Below, one piece after another: positions 1 through 8,169 of a stretch of 64,000 nt of DNA (position 1 is its first letter; each line of letters begins with the position of its first letter). The DNA lies in the NCBI RefSeq assembly GCF_947626835.1, contig NZ_CANQTS010000001.1, positions 186,001 to 250,000 on the forward strand, written 5' to 3'. The notes below the pieces were generated by a model. That model was not told where the DNA came from and searched no databases. It saw only the letters and a list, made by a program, of their open reading frames with translations. The DNA comes from an uncultured Acinetobacter sp. (lineage in GTDB: Bacteria > Pseudomonadota > Gammaproteobacteria > Pseudomonadales > Moraxellaceae). The translations under genes and the position numbers were made by a program.

Positions 1-527
1 ACCAATTTTTCTTTCGCGCCCAATTCACCAAAGAATTCGTGGTTTGGAATTTCGTTTTCAATTAAATCTTGATACGCCAATTCTGAAATGAAACGTGTAC
101 CATGAACCACGATAATTTTTTCAAAACGCTCGTAAGTTTCTGGGTCACGAATAGTCGACAAGAATGGTGCAAGACCTGTACCTGATGACAGTAGATATAA
201 GTTTTTACCCGGATTTAAGTCATCTAGTACCAATGTACCTGTTGGTTTTTTAGAAACTAAAATATCATCGCCCACTTTTACTTTTTGTAAAATAGAAGTT
301 AATGGACCATCTGGCACTTTAATTGAGAAGAACTCAAGCTCTTCTTCATAGTTCGCGCTGGCAATTGAGTATGCACGCATTAAAGGCTTGCCATTGACTT
401 CAAGGCCGATCATGACAAACTGACCGTTTTTAAAACGTAGAGCTTGGTCACGAGTCGTTTTGAAAGAAAATAAAGTGTCATTCCAGTGGTGGACATGAGT
501 AATCTTTTCGACGTTAAAAGCAGCCAT
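1..527 (-). CDS. fpr: Ferredoxin--NADP(+) reductase, 3' end cut by window edge
   Basis: Flavoprotein that passes electrons between NADPH and ferredoxin or flavodoxin in the cytoplasm. The 175 visible codons start with MAAFNVEKITHVHHWND at an ATG on the reverse strand and run off the left edge. The FAD-binding motif RAYSIAS lies near residue 50, and the NADP-binding start of the second domain (LLSSGTGLAPFLS) near residue 115. The bacterial Fpr family is about 255 residues, so roughly the last 80 are missing. The gene is divergent from trmO, with a promoter gap of about 100 bases. Family assignment is firm; the role in oxidative stress or iron-sulfur reduction is inferred from the family. Confidence 0.93.
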   Translation of the reverse strand, partial: MAAFNVEKITHVHHWNDTLFSFKTTRDQALRFKNGQFVMIGLEVNGKPLMRAYSIASANYEEELEFFSIKVPDGPLTSILQKVKVGDDILVSKKPTGTLVLDDLNPGKNLYLLSSGTGLAPFLSTIRDPETYERFEKIIVVHGTRFISELAYQDLIENEIPNHEFFGELGAKEKL

Positions 528-629
528 TAAAGGTCTCAATAAATTATCAAATTAGAACAGGTTGCTATTCTAATCTAAAATCATTCTCGATAAACTGAAT
601 ATATTTAATTGAGCTTATCAGAAAAAGTG

Positions 630-1364
630 ATGACAACGACTTTAACGCTGCCAATTATTGGGTATATGCGTTCGCCTTACCAAGAAAAATTTGGGATTCC
701 ACGCCAACCTAATTTGGTTGAAATTGAATCTTATATTGAAATGCAAGGTGTGTATAACGATTTAAATGCTTTTCAAGGCATTGACGAATTTAGTCATTTA
801 TGGCTGATTTGGCAGTTTCATGATAATAAAAATCAACAAGATAGCGCCAAATTCCGTCCGCAAGTGCGTCCACCACGTTTAGGCGGAAACCAAAAAATTG
901 GGGTGTTTGCCAGTCGTAGCATGTATCGCCCATCCCCAATTGGTTTGTCGGTGGTCAAGCTGAAAAAAGTGAAAAAAGTGGGTAAACAAGTGCGAGTTTA
1001 TGTGGTGGGCAGTGATTTGTTAAATGGTACTCCAATTGTAGATATTAAGCCTTATATTCAATATTCTGATGCAGTGATAGATGCAAAAAGTGCTTATGCA
1101 CAAGATGAGCCACAACGTAAGTCTGTTGTTTGGTTGAAAAATGCACAAATTTCACGTGATGAATTACTCAAAAAAGGGATCTTGAGCATACAAACCTGTC
1201 AAGAGTTAGAACAAGTCTTAGCACTTGACCCACGTCCCGCTTATCAAGATGACCCAACGCGTATTTATGGATTGGCATTTGCTGATTTTAATGTGCGTTT
1301 TAGTGTGGATGACACTCAGGTTTTGATTCAAGCATTAGATGAAAAAGATCAGGTCGGAACCTGA
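630..1364 (+). CDS. trmO: tRNA (adenine(37)-N6)-methyltransferase TrmO (TsaA/VirR family)
   Basis: S-adenosylmethionine-dependent enzyme that N6-methylates the threonylcarbamoyl-adenosine at position 37 of certain tRNAs. The 244-residue protein has the single-sheet beta-barrel TrmO signature: IGYMRSPY near the N-terminus, then RPPRLGGN, GVFASRSMYRPSPIGLS and DIKPYI, followed by a C-terminal extension ending in RPAYQDDPTRIYG. The ATG at 630 is preferred because the family begins with the strand leading to the SPY motif. An in-frame GTG (627) and TTG (609) also exist, and no strong ribosome site decides between them. A hairpin overlaps the stop codon and serves the convergent lipoprotein gene. 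Confidence 0.9.
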   Translation: MTTTLTLPIIGYMRSPYQEKFGIPRQPNLVEIESYIEMQGVYNDLNAFQGIDEFSHLWLIWQFHDNKNQQDSAKFRPQVRPPRLGGNQKIGVFASRSMYRPSPIGLSVVKLKKVKKVGKQVRVYVVGSDLLNGTPIVDIKPYIQYSDAVIDAKSAYAQDEPQRKSVVWLKNAQISRDELLKKGILSIQTCQELEQVLALDPRPAYQDDPTRIYGLAFADFNVRFSVDDTQVLIQALDEKDQVGT

Positions 1365-1368
1365 TCTT
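1341..1368 (-). terminator. Rho-independent terminator of the lipoprotein gene, inside trmO
   Basis: Perfect 10-bp stem AAGATCAGGT / ACCTGATCTT with a 4-base loop, followed on the reverse strand by a run of T. It lies inside the last codons and stop of trmO, but its T-run faces the reverse strand. Confidence 0.75.
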
Positions 1369-1374
1369 GGTTGC

Positions 1375-2394
1375 TTAGTTAAGACGTACCTGTTGATCGA
1401 TGGCTTGACTGGCAATCGGATTAAACAAGGCGCATTCGGCTTTTAAGCCAGCTAAATAATGGGTTTCTATGAGGGCTTGTGGGCTATTTGCACCATATTC
1501 TTTAATAGCTTCATTTAAATCGGCTTGATAATCTTGCATATCTTTGCTTAATTGATATGTTGTACCTTGCGCGTAATATGAGCCATATTTTACGACGTTG
1601 TCTGATGCTTTGAAATATGCTTCATAATCGTATTCATAAGGTGAATAGCGATCATGTGCAATAGCAACTTGATAACCTCCTAATGTGGTTTTACGGAAAG
1701 ATTCATTTTCTAATTCATCAAAATCTAACCATGCAGTTCCATAGCTTTGAATATAGTTTTTATTGCTTGAGCTAGAATTATTTTTTAAACAAGTCGCTCC
1801 TTGAGGAAAAGTTTTGCCTTTGAATTGTTGATAATATCGTTGAGGAAATTGACCTACGTGAGGCGTTAAGCTGGCATCTTGTCCTGTGAGATAACTATAA
1901 CCATCAATATACAGCCCCATTTCTTTGTTACTTAAGTCAACGACCGTAAAGTTTTCGGTAAGCTTTAAACCTTTAAGATTATTTTGAGAAGCAGGGGTGA
2001 GAACCCATTGATTGGCTTTTTGCGACACTAAATGTGCAAAGACGTAGCCTTGAGGGGTTTTTTCAGTAACAGGGCGATATAAGCCTTCATCTGTTAAATA
2101 GTCTGATACGATAGAAACAAAATTATTAACATCTTCAAACTCATCTATAGTTTGATTGTTGGCTAAATAATCCACATTAAAGTAAATCGTATTACCTGCA
2201 ATATTTAAACTGATTTTCTCTAATACATTATCGCTATCTATCAAATATGAAGAATCATACATAGACCATTGTTTTTCTAGTGCTGTATTTGGCGAGGGTT
2301 GAGAAGAGCTTGAGTCACTTGAGCCTCCGCCACCACCACATGCAGTTAAAGTCATGGCACTTGCTAGTGCTAAAGTTAAGCTTTTAAATTTCAT
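1375..2394 (-). CDS. Putative lipoprotein of unknown function with Gly-rich linker
   Basis: 339 residues. The N-terminus has a lipoprotein signal (MKFKSLTLALASAMTLTAC) followed at once by a run of five glycines and a Ser-rich linker, an arrangement common in outer-membrane lipoproteins of Acinetobacter. The rest is Tyr- and Asn-rich, with no motif I recognise; two later Cys residues (TCLKN, ECALF) could pair. A single-gene unit, convergent with trmO, only 10 bases away. The start is a clear ATG with TACCCTCTGAG (GAGGG on the coding strand) upstream. Function not assigned. Confidence 0.8.
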   Translation of the reverse strand: MKFKSLTLALASAMTLTACGGGGGSSDSSSSQPSPNTALEKQWSMYDSSYLIDSDNVLEKISLNIAGNTIYFNVDYLANNQTIDEFEDVNNFVSIVSDYLTDEGLYRPVTEKTPQGYVFAHLVSQKANQWVLTPASQNNLKGLKLTENFTVVDLSNKEMGLYIDGYSYLTGQDASLTPHVGQFPQRYYQQFKGKTFPQGATCLKNNSSSSNKNYIQSYGTAWLDFDELENESFRKTTLGGYQVAIAHDRYSPYEYDYEAYFKASDNVVKYGSYYAQGTTYQLSKDMQDYQADLNEAIKEYGANSPQALIETHYLAGLKAECALFNPIASQAIDQQVRLN

Positions 2395-2625
2395 ATTACC
2401 CTCTGAGTTTATTTATTTTTTATGATCTAGCTGATGTAGACCTTGGGTATATTAAATAAATATATAGAAAAATCATATGATACTTAATATGAAGAGTTAT
2501 TCATTATGCGACAAAACCGTGGATTAAAGCTGCTTAGGATAAAACCAAGCTCTCATGATTTTTAATTGTGATCAGATCAGGCTGTATTTTTTGTTATATT
2601 AGGCTGATGATTTGGGGACAAAATA

Positions 2626-4383
2626 ATGCAATTTAATTTTGAAATTGACAGTACTTGGTGTTTAGAACAATTAAAAAACGATGGCTATATTACTGATCGA
2701 GAAAAGCTTTTAGTACAGACCACGCATCGTCAGCGCGAACAGCTTAAATGGCATCCCTTACAATGGATTGCCAGTTTTAATTTAAAAAATCAGCATGATC
2801 TTAGCCAAATCTTAAGCCTAAATGTGTTGACTGAATGGTTGGCAAAAAAAGCCAACCTACCGCTTTATACCATTGATCCACTTAAAGCCGATGTACCTGT
2901 ACTCACAGCAGTGATGTCGCAAGAGTTTGCACTACGTAATAAAATTTTGGCGGTTGAGGTGCAAGATGAGCGGGTATTGATTGCCACCGACCAGCCTTTT
3001 ATGACCGATTGGCAGCACAATTTAGCCAGTAGTTTAGCCCCAAAAACTATTCAAGCTGTGATGCTTAATCCTGAACATTTACAACGCTACTTAGTTGAAT
3101 ATTATCAGGTGAGTCGTGCGGTGAGTGGTTCACAAAAATCCGGTGCCTATGAGCGTGATCATCAAGGCGTAGAAGCCTTATTACAATTGGGCGATAGCCA
3201 AAATCCAGATGCCAATGATCAACACATTGTAAAACTAGTCGATTGGATTTTACAATTTGCCTTTGAACAGGGGGCAAGTGATGTGCACTTAGAACCCCGT
3301 AAAGAGCAAGGCAAAATCCGTTTTCGGATTGATGGTGTATTGCATACTATTTATCATATGCCTGCCAATACCTTAATGGCGGTGATTTCACGGATTAAAA
3401 TTTTAGGTCGTATGAATGTGGCAGAAAAACGTAAGCCACAAGATGGACGCTTAAAAACCCGTACCCCAAAAGGCCGTGAAACCGAGCTGCGTTTATCGAC
3501 TTTACCCACCGCCTTTGGTGAAAAGTTGGTGATGCGAATTTTTGACCCTGAAGTGTTGGTACGTTCATTTTTAGATTTAGGTTTTGATGAGAAATTATTA
3601 AATAAATGGCAAAGCATTGCGCAAAATAGTCATGGTATTATTTTAGTTACAGGACCCACGGGTTCAGGTAAAACCACCACGCTCTATTCAAGTTTAAAGC
3701 AGCTTGCCACTGAACAAGTCAATGTATGTACCATTGAAGACCCGATTGAAATGTTAGAGCCGAGCTTTAACCAAATGCAGGTCAACCATAGCATTGATTT
3801 AGGCTTTGCTGAAGGAATTCGTGCCTTAATGCGTCAAGACCCTGACATTATTATGGTGGGGGAAATCCGTGATCAAGACACTGCCAACATGGCCATTCAA
3901 GCGGCCCTGACAGGGCATTTGGTGTTGTCCACTTTACATACCAACGATGCACCATCTAGCTTAACGCGTTTGCATGACTTAGGTGTGCAGCCGTTTTTAA
4001 CCTCAGCGACCATTTTAGGTGTCTTGGCACAGCGTTTAGTGCGTCGCTTATGTCCACAGTGTAAGCAAGAAACTTTTATTAATGATCAAGATTGGAAACA
4101 TCTGACCTTTGGCTATCAATTTCAAATGCCAAATTTTATTTATAAAGCAGTTGGATGTGAGGCATGTCGTGATACAGGCTATAAAGGCCGTGTGGGGATT
4201 TATGAGTTTATGCCGATGAGCCTTGAATTAAAACAAATGCTTGGGCGTGAAGCAACTTTAGAGCAGCTTAAATTGCAGATTCAAAAAGAGGGTGTCGAGC
4301 CATTACGCATTGCAGGGGCACGTAAAGTGCTACAAGGTGAAACCACCTTAGAAGAGGTTTTACGTGTGGTGCCGTTAAGTTAA
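2626..4383 (+). CDS. GspE/PulE/PilB-family secretion or pilus assembly ATPase
   Basis: Hexameric cytoplasmic ATPase that powers pseudopilus or pilus assembly in type II secretion or type IV pilus systems. 585 residues: an MshEN/T2SSE N-terminal domain (about 1-170), then the ATPase core with Walker A GPTGSGKTTTLYS near 342, Asp box, Walker B/aspartate motif DPDIIMVGEIRD near 405, His box LVLSTLHTNDAPS, and a zinc-binding tetracysteine (CPQC near 475, CEAC near 510). No other gsp or pil gene is in the window, whereas pilB normally sits beside pilC and pilD. It is therefore more likely one of the scattered GspE paralogues of Acinetobacter than PilB; I infer this from context only. ATG preceded by GGGGAC. 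Confidence 0.88.
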   Translation: MQFNFEIDSTWCLEQLKNDGYITDREKLLVQTTHRQREQLKWHPLQWIASFNLKNQHDLSQILSLNVLTEWLAKKANLPLYTIDPLKADVPVLTAVMSQEFALRNKILAVEVQDERVLIATDQPFMTDWQHNLASSLAPKTIQAVMLNPEHLQRYLVEYYQVSRAVSGSQKSGAYERDHQGVEALLQLGDSQNPDANDQHIVKLVDWILQFAFEQGASDVHLEPRKEQGKIRFRIDGVLHTIYHMPANTLMAVISRIKILGRMNVAEKRKPQDGRLKTRTPKGRETELRLSTLPTAFGEKLVMRIFDPEVLVRSFLDLGFDEKLLNKWQSIAQNSHGIILVTGPTGSGKTTTLYSSLKQLATEQVNVCTIEDPIEMLEPSFNQMQVNHSIDLGFAEGIRALMRQDPDIIMVGEIRDQDTANMAIQAALTGHLVLSTLHTNDAPSSLTRLHDLGVQPFLTSATILGVLAQRLVRRLCPQCKQETFINDQDWKHLTFGYQFQMPNFIYKAVGCEACRDTGYKGRVGIYEFMPMSLELKQMLGREATLEQLKLQIQKEGVEPLRIAGARKVLQGETTLEEVLRVVPLS

Positions 4384-4390
4384 TACAAAT

Positions 4391-4405
4391 CTTAACTGAT
4401 CTTAA
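4391..4405 (+). promoter_or_regulatory. CTTAA direct repeat, candidate QseB/PmrA-type operator
   Basis: CTTAA-CTGAT-CTTAA, two identical pentamers ten bases apart, about 80 bases before the ygiW-like start. Response regulators of the PmrA/QseB group bind tandem CTTAA half-sites with a period of about 11 bases, so this is a plausible autoregulatory site, one base tighter than the usual spacing. Confidence 0.5.
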
Positions 4406-4481
4406 GCTTAGCTTCAGCTTGAGTTGTTTTAATAGCCTCATTGAAAGACACAACACATCAAACTTGATGCCGGAGTTAACT

Positions 4482-4838
4482 ATGAACATGATCGCAAAAA
4501 CTTTAATTGCTGCAAGCTTAACGTTTACTGCTGCTTTCGCAACCGCCAATACCGCAGTGAATCAAAGTGCATTAAGCAAAGTTAGCACAGTGAAACAAGC
4601 TTTAGTTGCTAAAGATGACACCAAAGTTGAAGTCAAAGGTTATGTGGTCAAAGCCATTGGTGACGAAAAATACCAATTCCGTGATGCAACAGGCAGCATC
4701 ACTGTGGATATCGACGATGACTTATGGCACGGTAAAGCCATTGCAGCCAATACGCCTGTGACCTTAATTGGCGAAGTGGATATTGATTACAAACCGACCA
4801 AGCGTGTTGAAATTGATGTTGATGCAGTAAAATTCTAG
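4482..4838 (+). CDS. YgiW/YdeI-family periplasmic OB-fold stress protein
   Basis: 118 residues with a Sec signal peptide (MNMIAKTLIAASLTFTAAFATA) and a BOF (bacterial OB-fold) domain. The core reads VKGYVVKAIGDEKYQFRD, then GSITVDIDDDLWHGK, then a C-terminal strand ending VEIDVDAVKF, which is the standard ending of this family. Members are small periplasmic proteins induced by peroxide, cadmium or acid; the ligand is unknown. The start at 4482 is chosen because it gives a full signal peptide and has CGGAG seven bases upstream. It is followed by a terminator, then qseB and qseC, which matches the ygiW-qseBC arrangement known in other gammaproteobacteria. Confidence 0.88.
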   Translation: MNMIAKTLIAASLTFTAAFATANTAVNQSALSKVSTVKQALVAKDDTKVEVKGYVVKAIGDEKYQFRDATGSITVDIDDDLWHGKAIAANTPVTLIGEVDIDYKPTKRVEIDVDAVKF

Positions 4839-4853
4839 TCGAAACTTATTTTC

Positions 4854-4888
4854 AAAAAAACCACATACTTTGCGATGTGGTTTTTTTG
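4854..4888 (+). terminator. Terminator after the ygiW-like gene
   Basis: AAACCACAT / ATGTGGTTT stem with flanking A-run and seven T. It may limit read-through into qseB, whose ATG is 30 bases further on. Confidence 0.8.
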
Positions 4889-4917
4889 TATAGTAAAGAA
4901 AAAATGGGTGATAAACA

Positions 4918-5580
4918 ATGCGACTACTCTTAGCAGAAGACGATGCAGCACAAGCAGAAAGCATTAAAACATGGTTGGAAATGGACGGGTATAACATTGA
5001 TTGGGTGGAACGGGGGGATCATGCCATTTTGGCACTCGAGCAACATCAGTATGACTGTGTATTGCTTGATCGTGGGTTGCCCAAAGCCAGCGGCGATGAG
5101 ATTTTAAAAAGTTTACGTAAAAATAATGCGCAAACCCCAGTGATCATGATTACTGCCCGCGATACAGTGCAAGATCGGGTCAGTGGTTTAGATTTAGGTG
5201 CCAATGATTATTTGGTGAAACCTTTTAGTTTAGAAGAACTTTCGGCACGGGTACGTAATCAATTGCGTCAACATCAAACTCAGCAAAGCCATGATTTACG
5301 CTTTGCCGATTTAGTCTTAGATCCACACGCCAAAACTTTAACTCAAGCAGGCAAAGTAGTGAATTTAACCGCCAAAGAATTTCAAATTTTGCATAAACTG
5401 ATGCAAAAGCCTGAACACGTCATGACTCGTGAGCAATTGGAAGAATCCTTATATGCATGGGGTTCAGAGGTAGAAAGTAATGCCATTGAGGTGTTTATCT
5501 CGCAGCTACGTAAAAAGATTGGCAGTAATTATATTAAAACTCTACGCGGTTTGGGCTACCGTATGCAGTTGCCGCAATGA
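4918..5580 (+). CDS. qseB: OmpR/PhoB-family response regulator, QseB-like
   Basis: 220 residues. The receiver domain (1-115) has the acidic pair EDD at 7-9, phospho-acceptor Asp51 in YDCVLLDRGLP, Thr in MITARD and Lys in YLVKPF. The C-terminal winged helix (about 125-218) ends in the typical TLRGLGYRM. It is translationally coupled to the kinase gene by a 4-base ATGA overlap. Placement behind a YgiW-family gene supports QseB rather than another OmpR-type regulator, but PmrA-like is not excluded by sequence alone. Likely target: the CTTAA repeat upstream of ygiW. Confidence 0.85.
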   Translation: MRLLLAEDDAAQAESIKTWLEMDGYNIDWVERGDHAILALEQHQYDCVLLDRGLPKASGDEILKSLRKNNAQTPVIMITARDTVQDRVSGLDLGANDYLVKPFSLEELSARVRNQLRQHQTQQSHDLRFADLVLDPHAKTLTQAGKVVNLTAKEFQILHKLMQKPEHVMTREQLEESLYAWGSEVESNAIEVFISQLRKKIGSNYIKTLRGLGYRMQLPQ

Positions 5581-6881
5581 CACAAGCACGATCGCTGCAA
5601 GGTCAGCTGATTAAAAGCTCCATGCTCAGTTCTATGCTGGCAGGCATGCTGGCTTTATTGATTTTTGTAGGATTATCGCTGTATCACACCATGCATATTT
5701 ATGATGAAATTATGGATGAAGTGGCAGATATGTTACTGATCACAGACATTAGCAGTCAAATGGGCAATCAAGTAGATGAACTTAGTCAAGAATTTTTGAT
5801 TCAATATTCGCTCAATAATGCTGATTTTAATTTATTCACTTCTGATCAATTTGACTTTGCTGATGTGATACCAGTGAACGACTATGCAGTGCTTTGGCAT
5901 CAAGGGCAGTTGTGGCGTAGCTATGTGCTTGAAGAAAATAATATGCAAGCCCATATTTATCAGCCTATCTCAGTACGTTTACAAGATTTGGGCAGTTCAT
6001 TGACAGGTTTTTTGGCGGTTTTATTGCTGCTGTGGTTATTGCAGTGGGGCTTGGTGCGTTTTGCCATTCAGCGACAATTTAAAAGTTTAACTTTGTTGTC
6101 TCAAAACATTCAGCAAAAAAATGCCCAAGATTTAACCCCGATTGTGAGTTTACAACCCGAATTTTTAGAGTTACAACCGATTGTTAAACAGCTCAATCAA
6201 TTATTGGCGCGTTTGGATCAGTCCTTACATGCCGAACAGCGTTTTACCGCAGATGCATCACATGAGCTACGTTCGCCTTTATCGGCCATTCAAATGCGTT
6301 TACAGGTGTTAAAACGTAAATATCAAGATCAAGTGCAATGGGTACAAGATTTACAACCGATTCAAAATGACGTGGCACGTAGTACGCAAATTTTAGAAAA
6401 TTTATTGTTGTTGGCACGCCTTGATCCTTCTCAAGCCGATGCTTTAGCCAAAACTGAATGTGATCTACATGCCATTACCCTTGAGGTATTAGATGCACTG
6501 TTTCCGTTTATTGAGGACAAAAAAATCGTGTTAGACGTGGCGCTGGAAGAATACACAGTACAAGGCAACCGTGAGCTTTTATTTACCTGTATACGTAACT
6601 TAATTGATAACGCGGTACGATATAGCCCGCATGCTTCTACCTTAAGCATTAATATCAAGGCAAGCACCAACAGTCTGTGTATTAGCAATCAAGGCGAGCC
6701 AATCTCAGATGAAGTGTTGGCACGTTTAGGTGAGCGTTTTTATCGTGCGTTAGGTACTAAAAGTAGCGGTTCTGGCTTAGGGATTTCCATTTGCCAAAAA
6801 ATCATAGCGCTGCATCATGCACAATTAAATTTTAGTGCCAATCCTAGCGGTGGTTTAACTGCTCAAATCCAATTTAAATAA
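5577..6881 (+). CDS. qseC: Sensor histidine kinase, QseC-like
   Basis: 434 residues. Two membrane segments (about 15-37 and 142-166) flank a periplasmic sensor region of about 100 residues. Then come a HAMP-like stretch, the dimerisation box FTADASHELRSPLSAI with phospho-acceptor His229, an N box (CIRNLIDNAVRYSP), and a G box (GSGLGISIC). It phosphorylates the upstream regulator. The periplasmic part is acidic and Asn-rich; the signal it senses cannot be deduced. Overlaps qseB by ATGA, so the two are cotranslated. Confidence 0.87.
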   Translation: MTQARSLQGQLIKSSMLSSMLAGMLALLIFVGLSLYHTMHIYDEIMDEVADMLLITDISSQMGNQVDELSQEFLIQYSLNNADFNLFTSDQFDFADVIPVNDYAVLWHQGQLWRSYVLEENNMQAHIYQPISVRLQDLGSSLTGFLAVLLLLWLLQWGLVRFAIQRQFKSLTLLSQNIQQKNAQDLTPIVSLQPEFLELQPIVKQLNQLLARLDQSLHAEQRFTADASHELRSPLSAIQMRLQVLKRKYQDQVQWVQDLQPIQNDVARSTQILENLLLLARLDPSQADALAKTECDLHAITLEVLDALFPFIEDKKIVLDVALEEYTVQGNRELLFTCIRNLIDNAVRYSPHASTLSINIKASTNSLCISNQGEPISDEVLARLGERFYRALGTKSSGSGLGISICQKIIALHHAQLNFSANPSGGLTAQIQFK

Positions 6882-6910
6882 AAAAGGCAGAATGCGCTGT
6901 ATTCTGCCTT
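6880..6910 (-). terminator. Terminator of hemP (reverse strand)
   Basis: Stem AAGGCAGAAT / ATTCTGCCTT with a 7-base loop, between the converging qseC and hemP. The T-run follows it on the reverse strand only, so it mainly ends hemP transcription. Confidence 0.75.
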
Positions 6911-6945
6911 GAGTGACCACGTTTATTGTTATGTTGCTGTCATAA

Positions 6946-7113
6946 TTATTTGGTTAAAATTAAGCGGTTGTTGCGGGTTAAACGTAAACGATACTCTTCG
7001 CCGGCATGCATAATGCGAATTTCACGGCCAAGTGCAAATAAGTTATTTGAATGCAGCATCGGCAAAGCATGTTGAGATTCAGTGCGAGTAAAAAGGCTAA
7101 ATGGTGCGTTCAT
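6946..7113 (-). CDS. hemP: HemP-family hemin uptake protein, 55 aa
   Basis: Small protein, MNAPFSLFTRTESQHALPML to the C-terminal signature GEEYRLRLTRNNRLILTK. This is the HemP/HmuP core motif (GxxYRLRxTRxxKLILTK, here with Arg for the first Lys). HmuP homologues act as DNA-binding activators of heme-uptake operons in some proteobacteria; in Acinetobacter the role is not shown by the sequence. GGAG sits 8 bases before the ATG, and a Fur box lies 33 bases upstream of the start. No heme receptor or TonB gene is adjacent, so the gene stands alone. Confidence 0.88.
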   Translation of the reverse strand: MNAPFSLFTRTESQHALPMLHSNNLFALGREIRIMHAGEEYRLRLTRNNRLILTK

Positions 7114-7145
7114 GTTGGAATTCTCCGCTATTTATCGTGGTGTGC

Positions 7146-7164
7146 TTAAATGATAATCATTATC
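7146..7164 (-). promoter_or_regulatory. Fur box upstream of hemP
   Basis: Matches the classic 19-bp Fur consensus at 16 of 19 positions, with all 14 of TGATAATCATTATC perfect. It lies between hemP and the divergent Nudix gene, nearer hemP. Iron repression of hemP is inferred. Confidence 0.85.
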
Positions 7165-7238
7165 GAATGTACCTGTCAATGATTAATTTATAAAAAATAC
7201 AAAATTGCGTACACTGTCAAAAATACAGGAAAAATGGG

Positions 7239-8141
7239 ATGTCTAAAGCACAGCTTAACGTCGCGATCGCGATTGTTTTACAACACGGCAAGGTGTTGGT
7301 GGGTTTTCGTGAGGCGATTCAGCATCAGGGCAATAAATACGAGTTTCCCGGCGGTAAAGTCGAAGCCGGCGAAAGCCCGATTGAAGCGTGTCGCCGTGAG
7401 GTGTTTGAAGAGGTTGGGGTTGGTCTTCAAGATTGGCATCACTTTGATTTTATTCAGCATGAATATGAAGATGTGATCGTGAATTTGCATGTTTTTCATG
7501 CCATCTTGCCTGTAGAGTTAAATAATGAAATTCAAAAGCCCTGGTGTTGGTATAGCCGTGCTGAATTAAGCGAGTTAAATTTTCCCAAAGCCAATCAGCG
7601 TTTAATTCAACGTTTAGTGTGGCCTAACGCTATTAAAATTTCATCAAATTTAAATGCCCTAACTGAGTGCAGCCATGAGCAGTTATTTTATTGGCGCAAC
7701 GATTTAGATGAAGCAGCACAATTAGAATTGTTGGCAGACATCTCAGTGCAAGAGTTGAATCAAGTGATTGTGAATACTCAGTTGTATGCAAAATTAAATT
7801 CGATTCAACAAGCCAATGTGGCTGCGATTCATTTAAAACAGCAGCAATTGCTCAATATGCATGCTGAGGATTTAATTCTAGGGCAGCGCTATGTGGCAAG
7901 TTGTCATGATGAGGTGAGTTTACAGCATGCACAACGCATTGGCTGCGATGCAGTATTGTTAAGTCCGGTGCATACAACCGCAACGCATCCTGAAGCGAAT
8001 CCGTTAGGTTGGCCACGCTTTGCTCAACTGAGTGCAGTGATGCATATTCCGGTATTTGCGTTGGGTGGAATTACGCCTGCGGATTTGATCCAAGCGAAAC
8101 AACATGGGGCTTATGGTGTTGCAGGGCAACGATTCTTTTAA
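7239..8141 (+). CDS. Nudix hydrolase (MutT-like) fused to a ThiE/TenI-like domain
   Basis: 300 residues. The N-terminal MutT-type Nudix domain (1-130) carries the box GKVEAGESPIEACRREVFEE followed by VG, with all Glu ligands present, so it should hydrolyse a nucleoside diphosphate derivative such as 8-oxo-dGTP. The C-terminal half (about 180-300) resembles a thiamine-phosphate synthase barrel (HDEVSLQHAQRIGCDAVLLS, then FALGGITPADL, ending GVAGQRFF). It is shortened and appears to lack a complete ThiE active site. This fusion is known in Pseudomonas and Acinetobacter. A true thiE is present at 38529. The role of the second domain is unknown. Confidence 0.87.
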   Translation: MSKAQLNVAIAIVLQHGKVLVGFREAIQHQGNKYEFPGGKVEAGESPIEACRREVFEEVGVGLQDWHHFDFIQHEYEDVIVNLHVFHAILPVELNNEIQKPWCWYSRAELSELNFPKANQRLIQRLVWPNAIKISSNLNALTECSHEQLFYWRNDLDEAAQLELLADISVQELNQVIVNTQLYAKLNSIQQANVAAIHLKQQQLLNMHAEDLILGQRYVASCHDEVSLQHAQRIGCDAVLLSPVHTTATHPEANPLGWPRFAQLSAVMHIPVFALGGITPADLIQAKQHGAYGVAGQRFF

Positions 8142-8143
8142 TC

Positions 8144-8169
8144 AAAAAGCACCCGAAGGTGCTTTTTTT
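8144..8169 (+). terminator. Terminator between the Nudix gene and the small lipoprotein gene
   Basis: Stem AAAAAGCACC / GGTGCTTTTT with loop CGAA; works in both directions and touches the stop codon of the reverse-strand gene. Confidence 0.85.
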
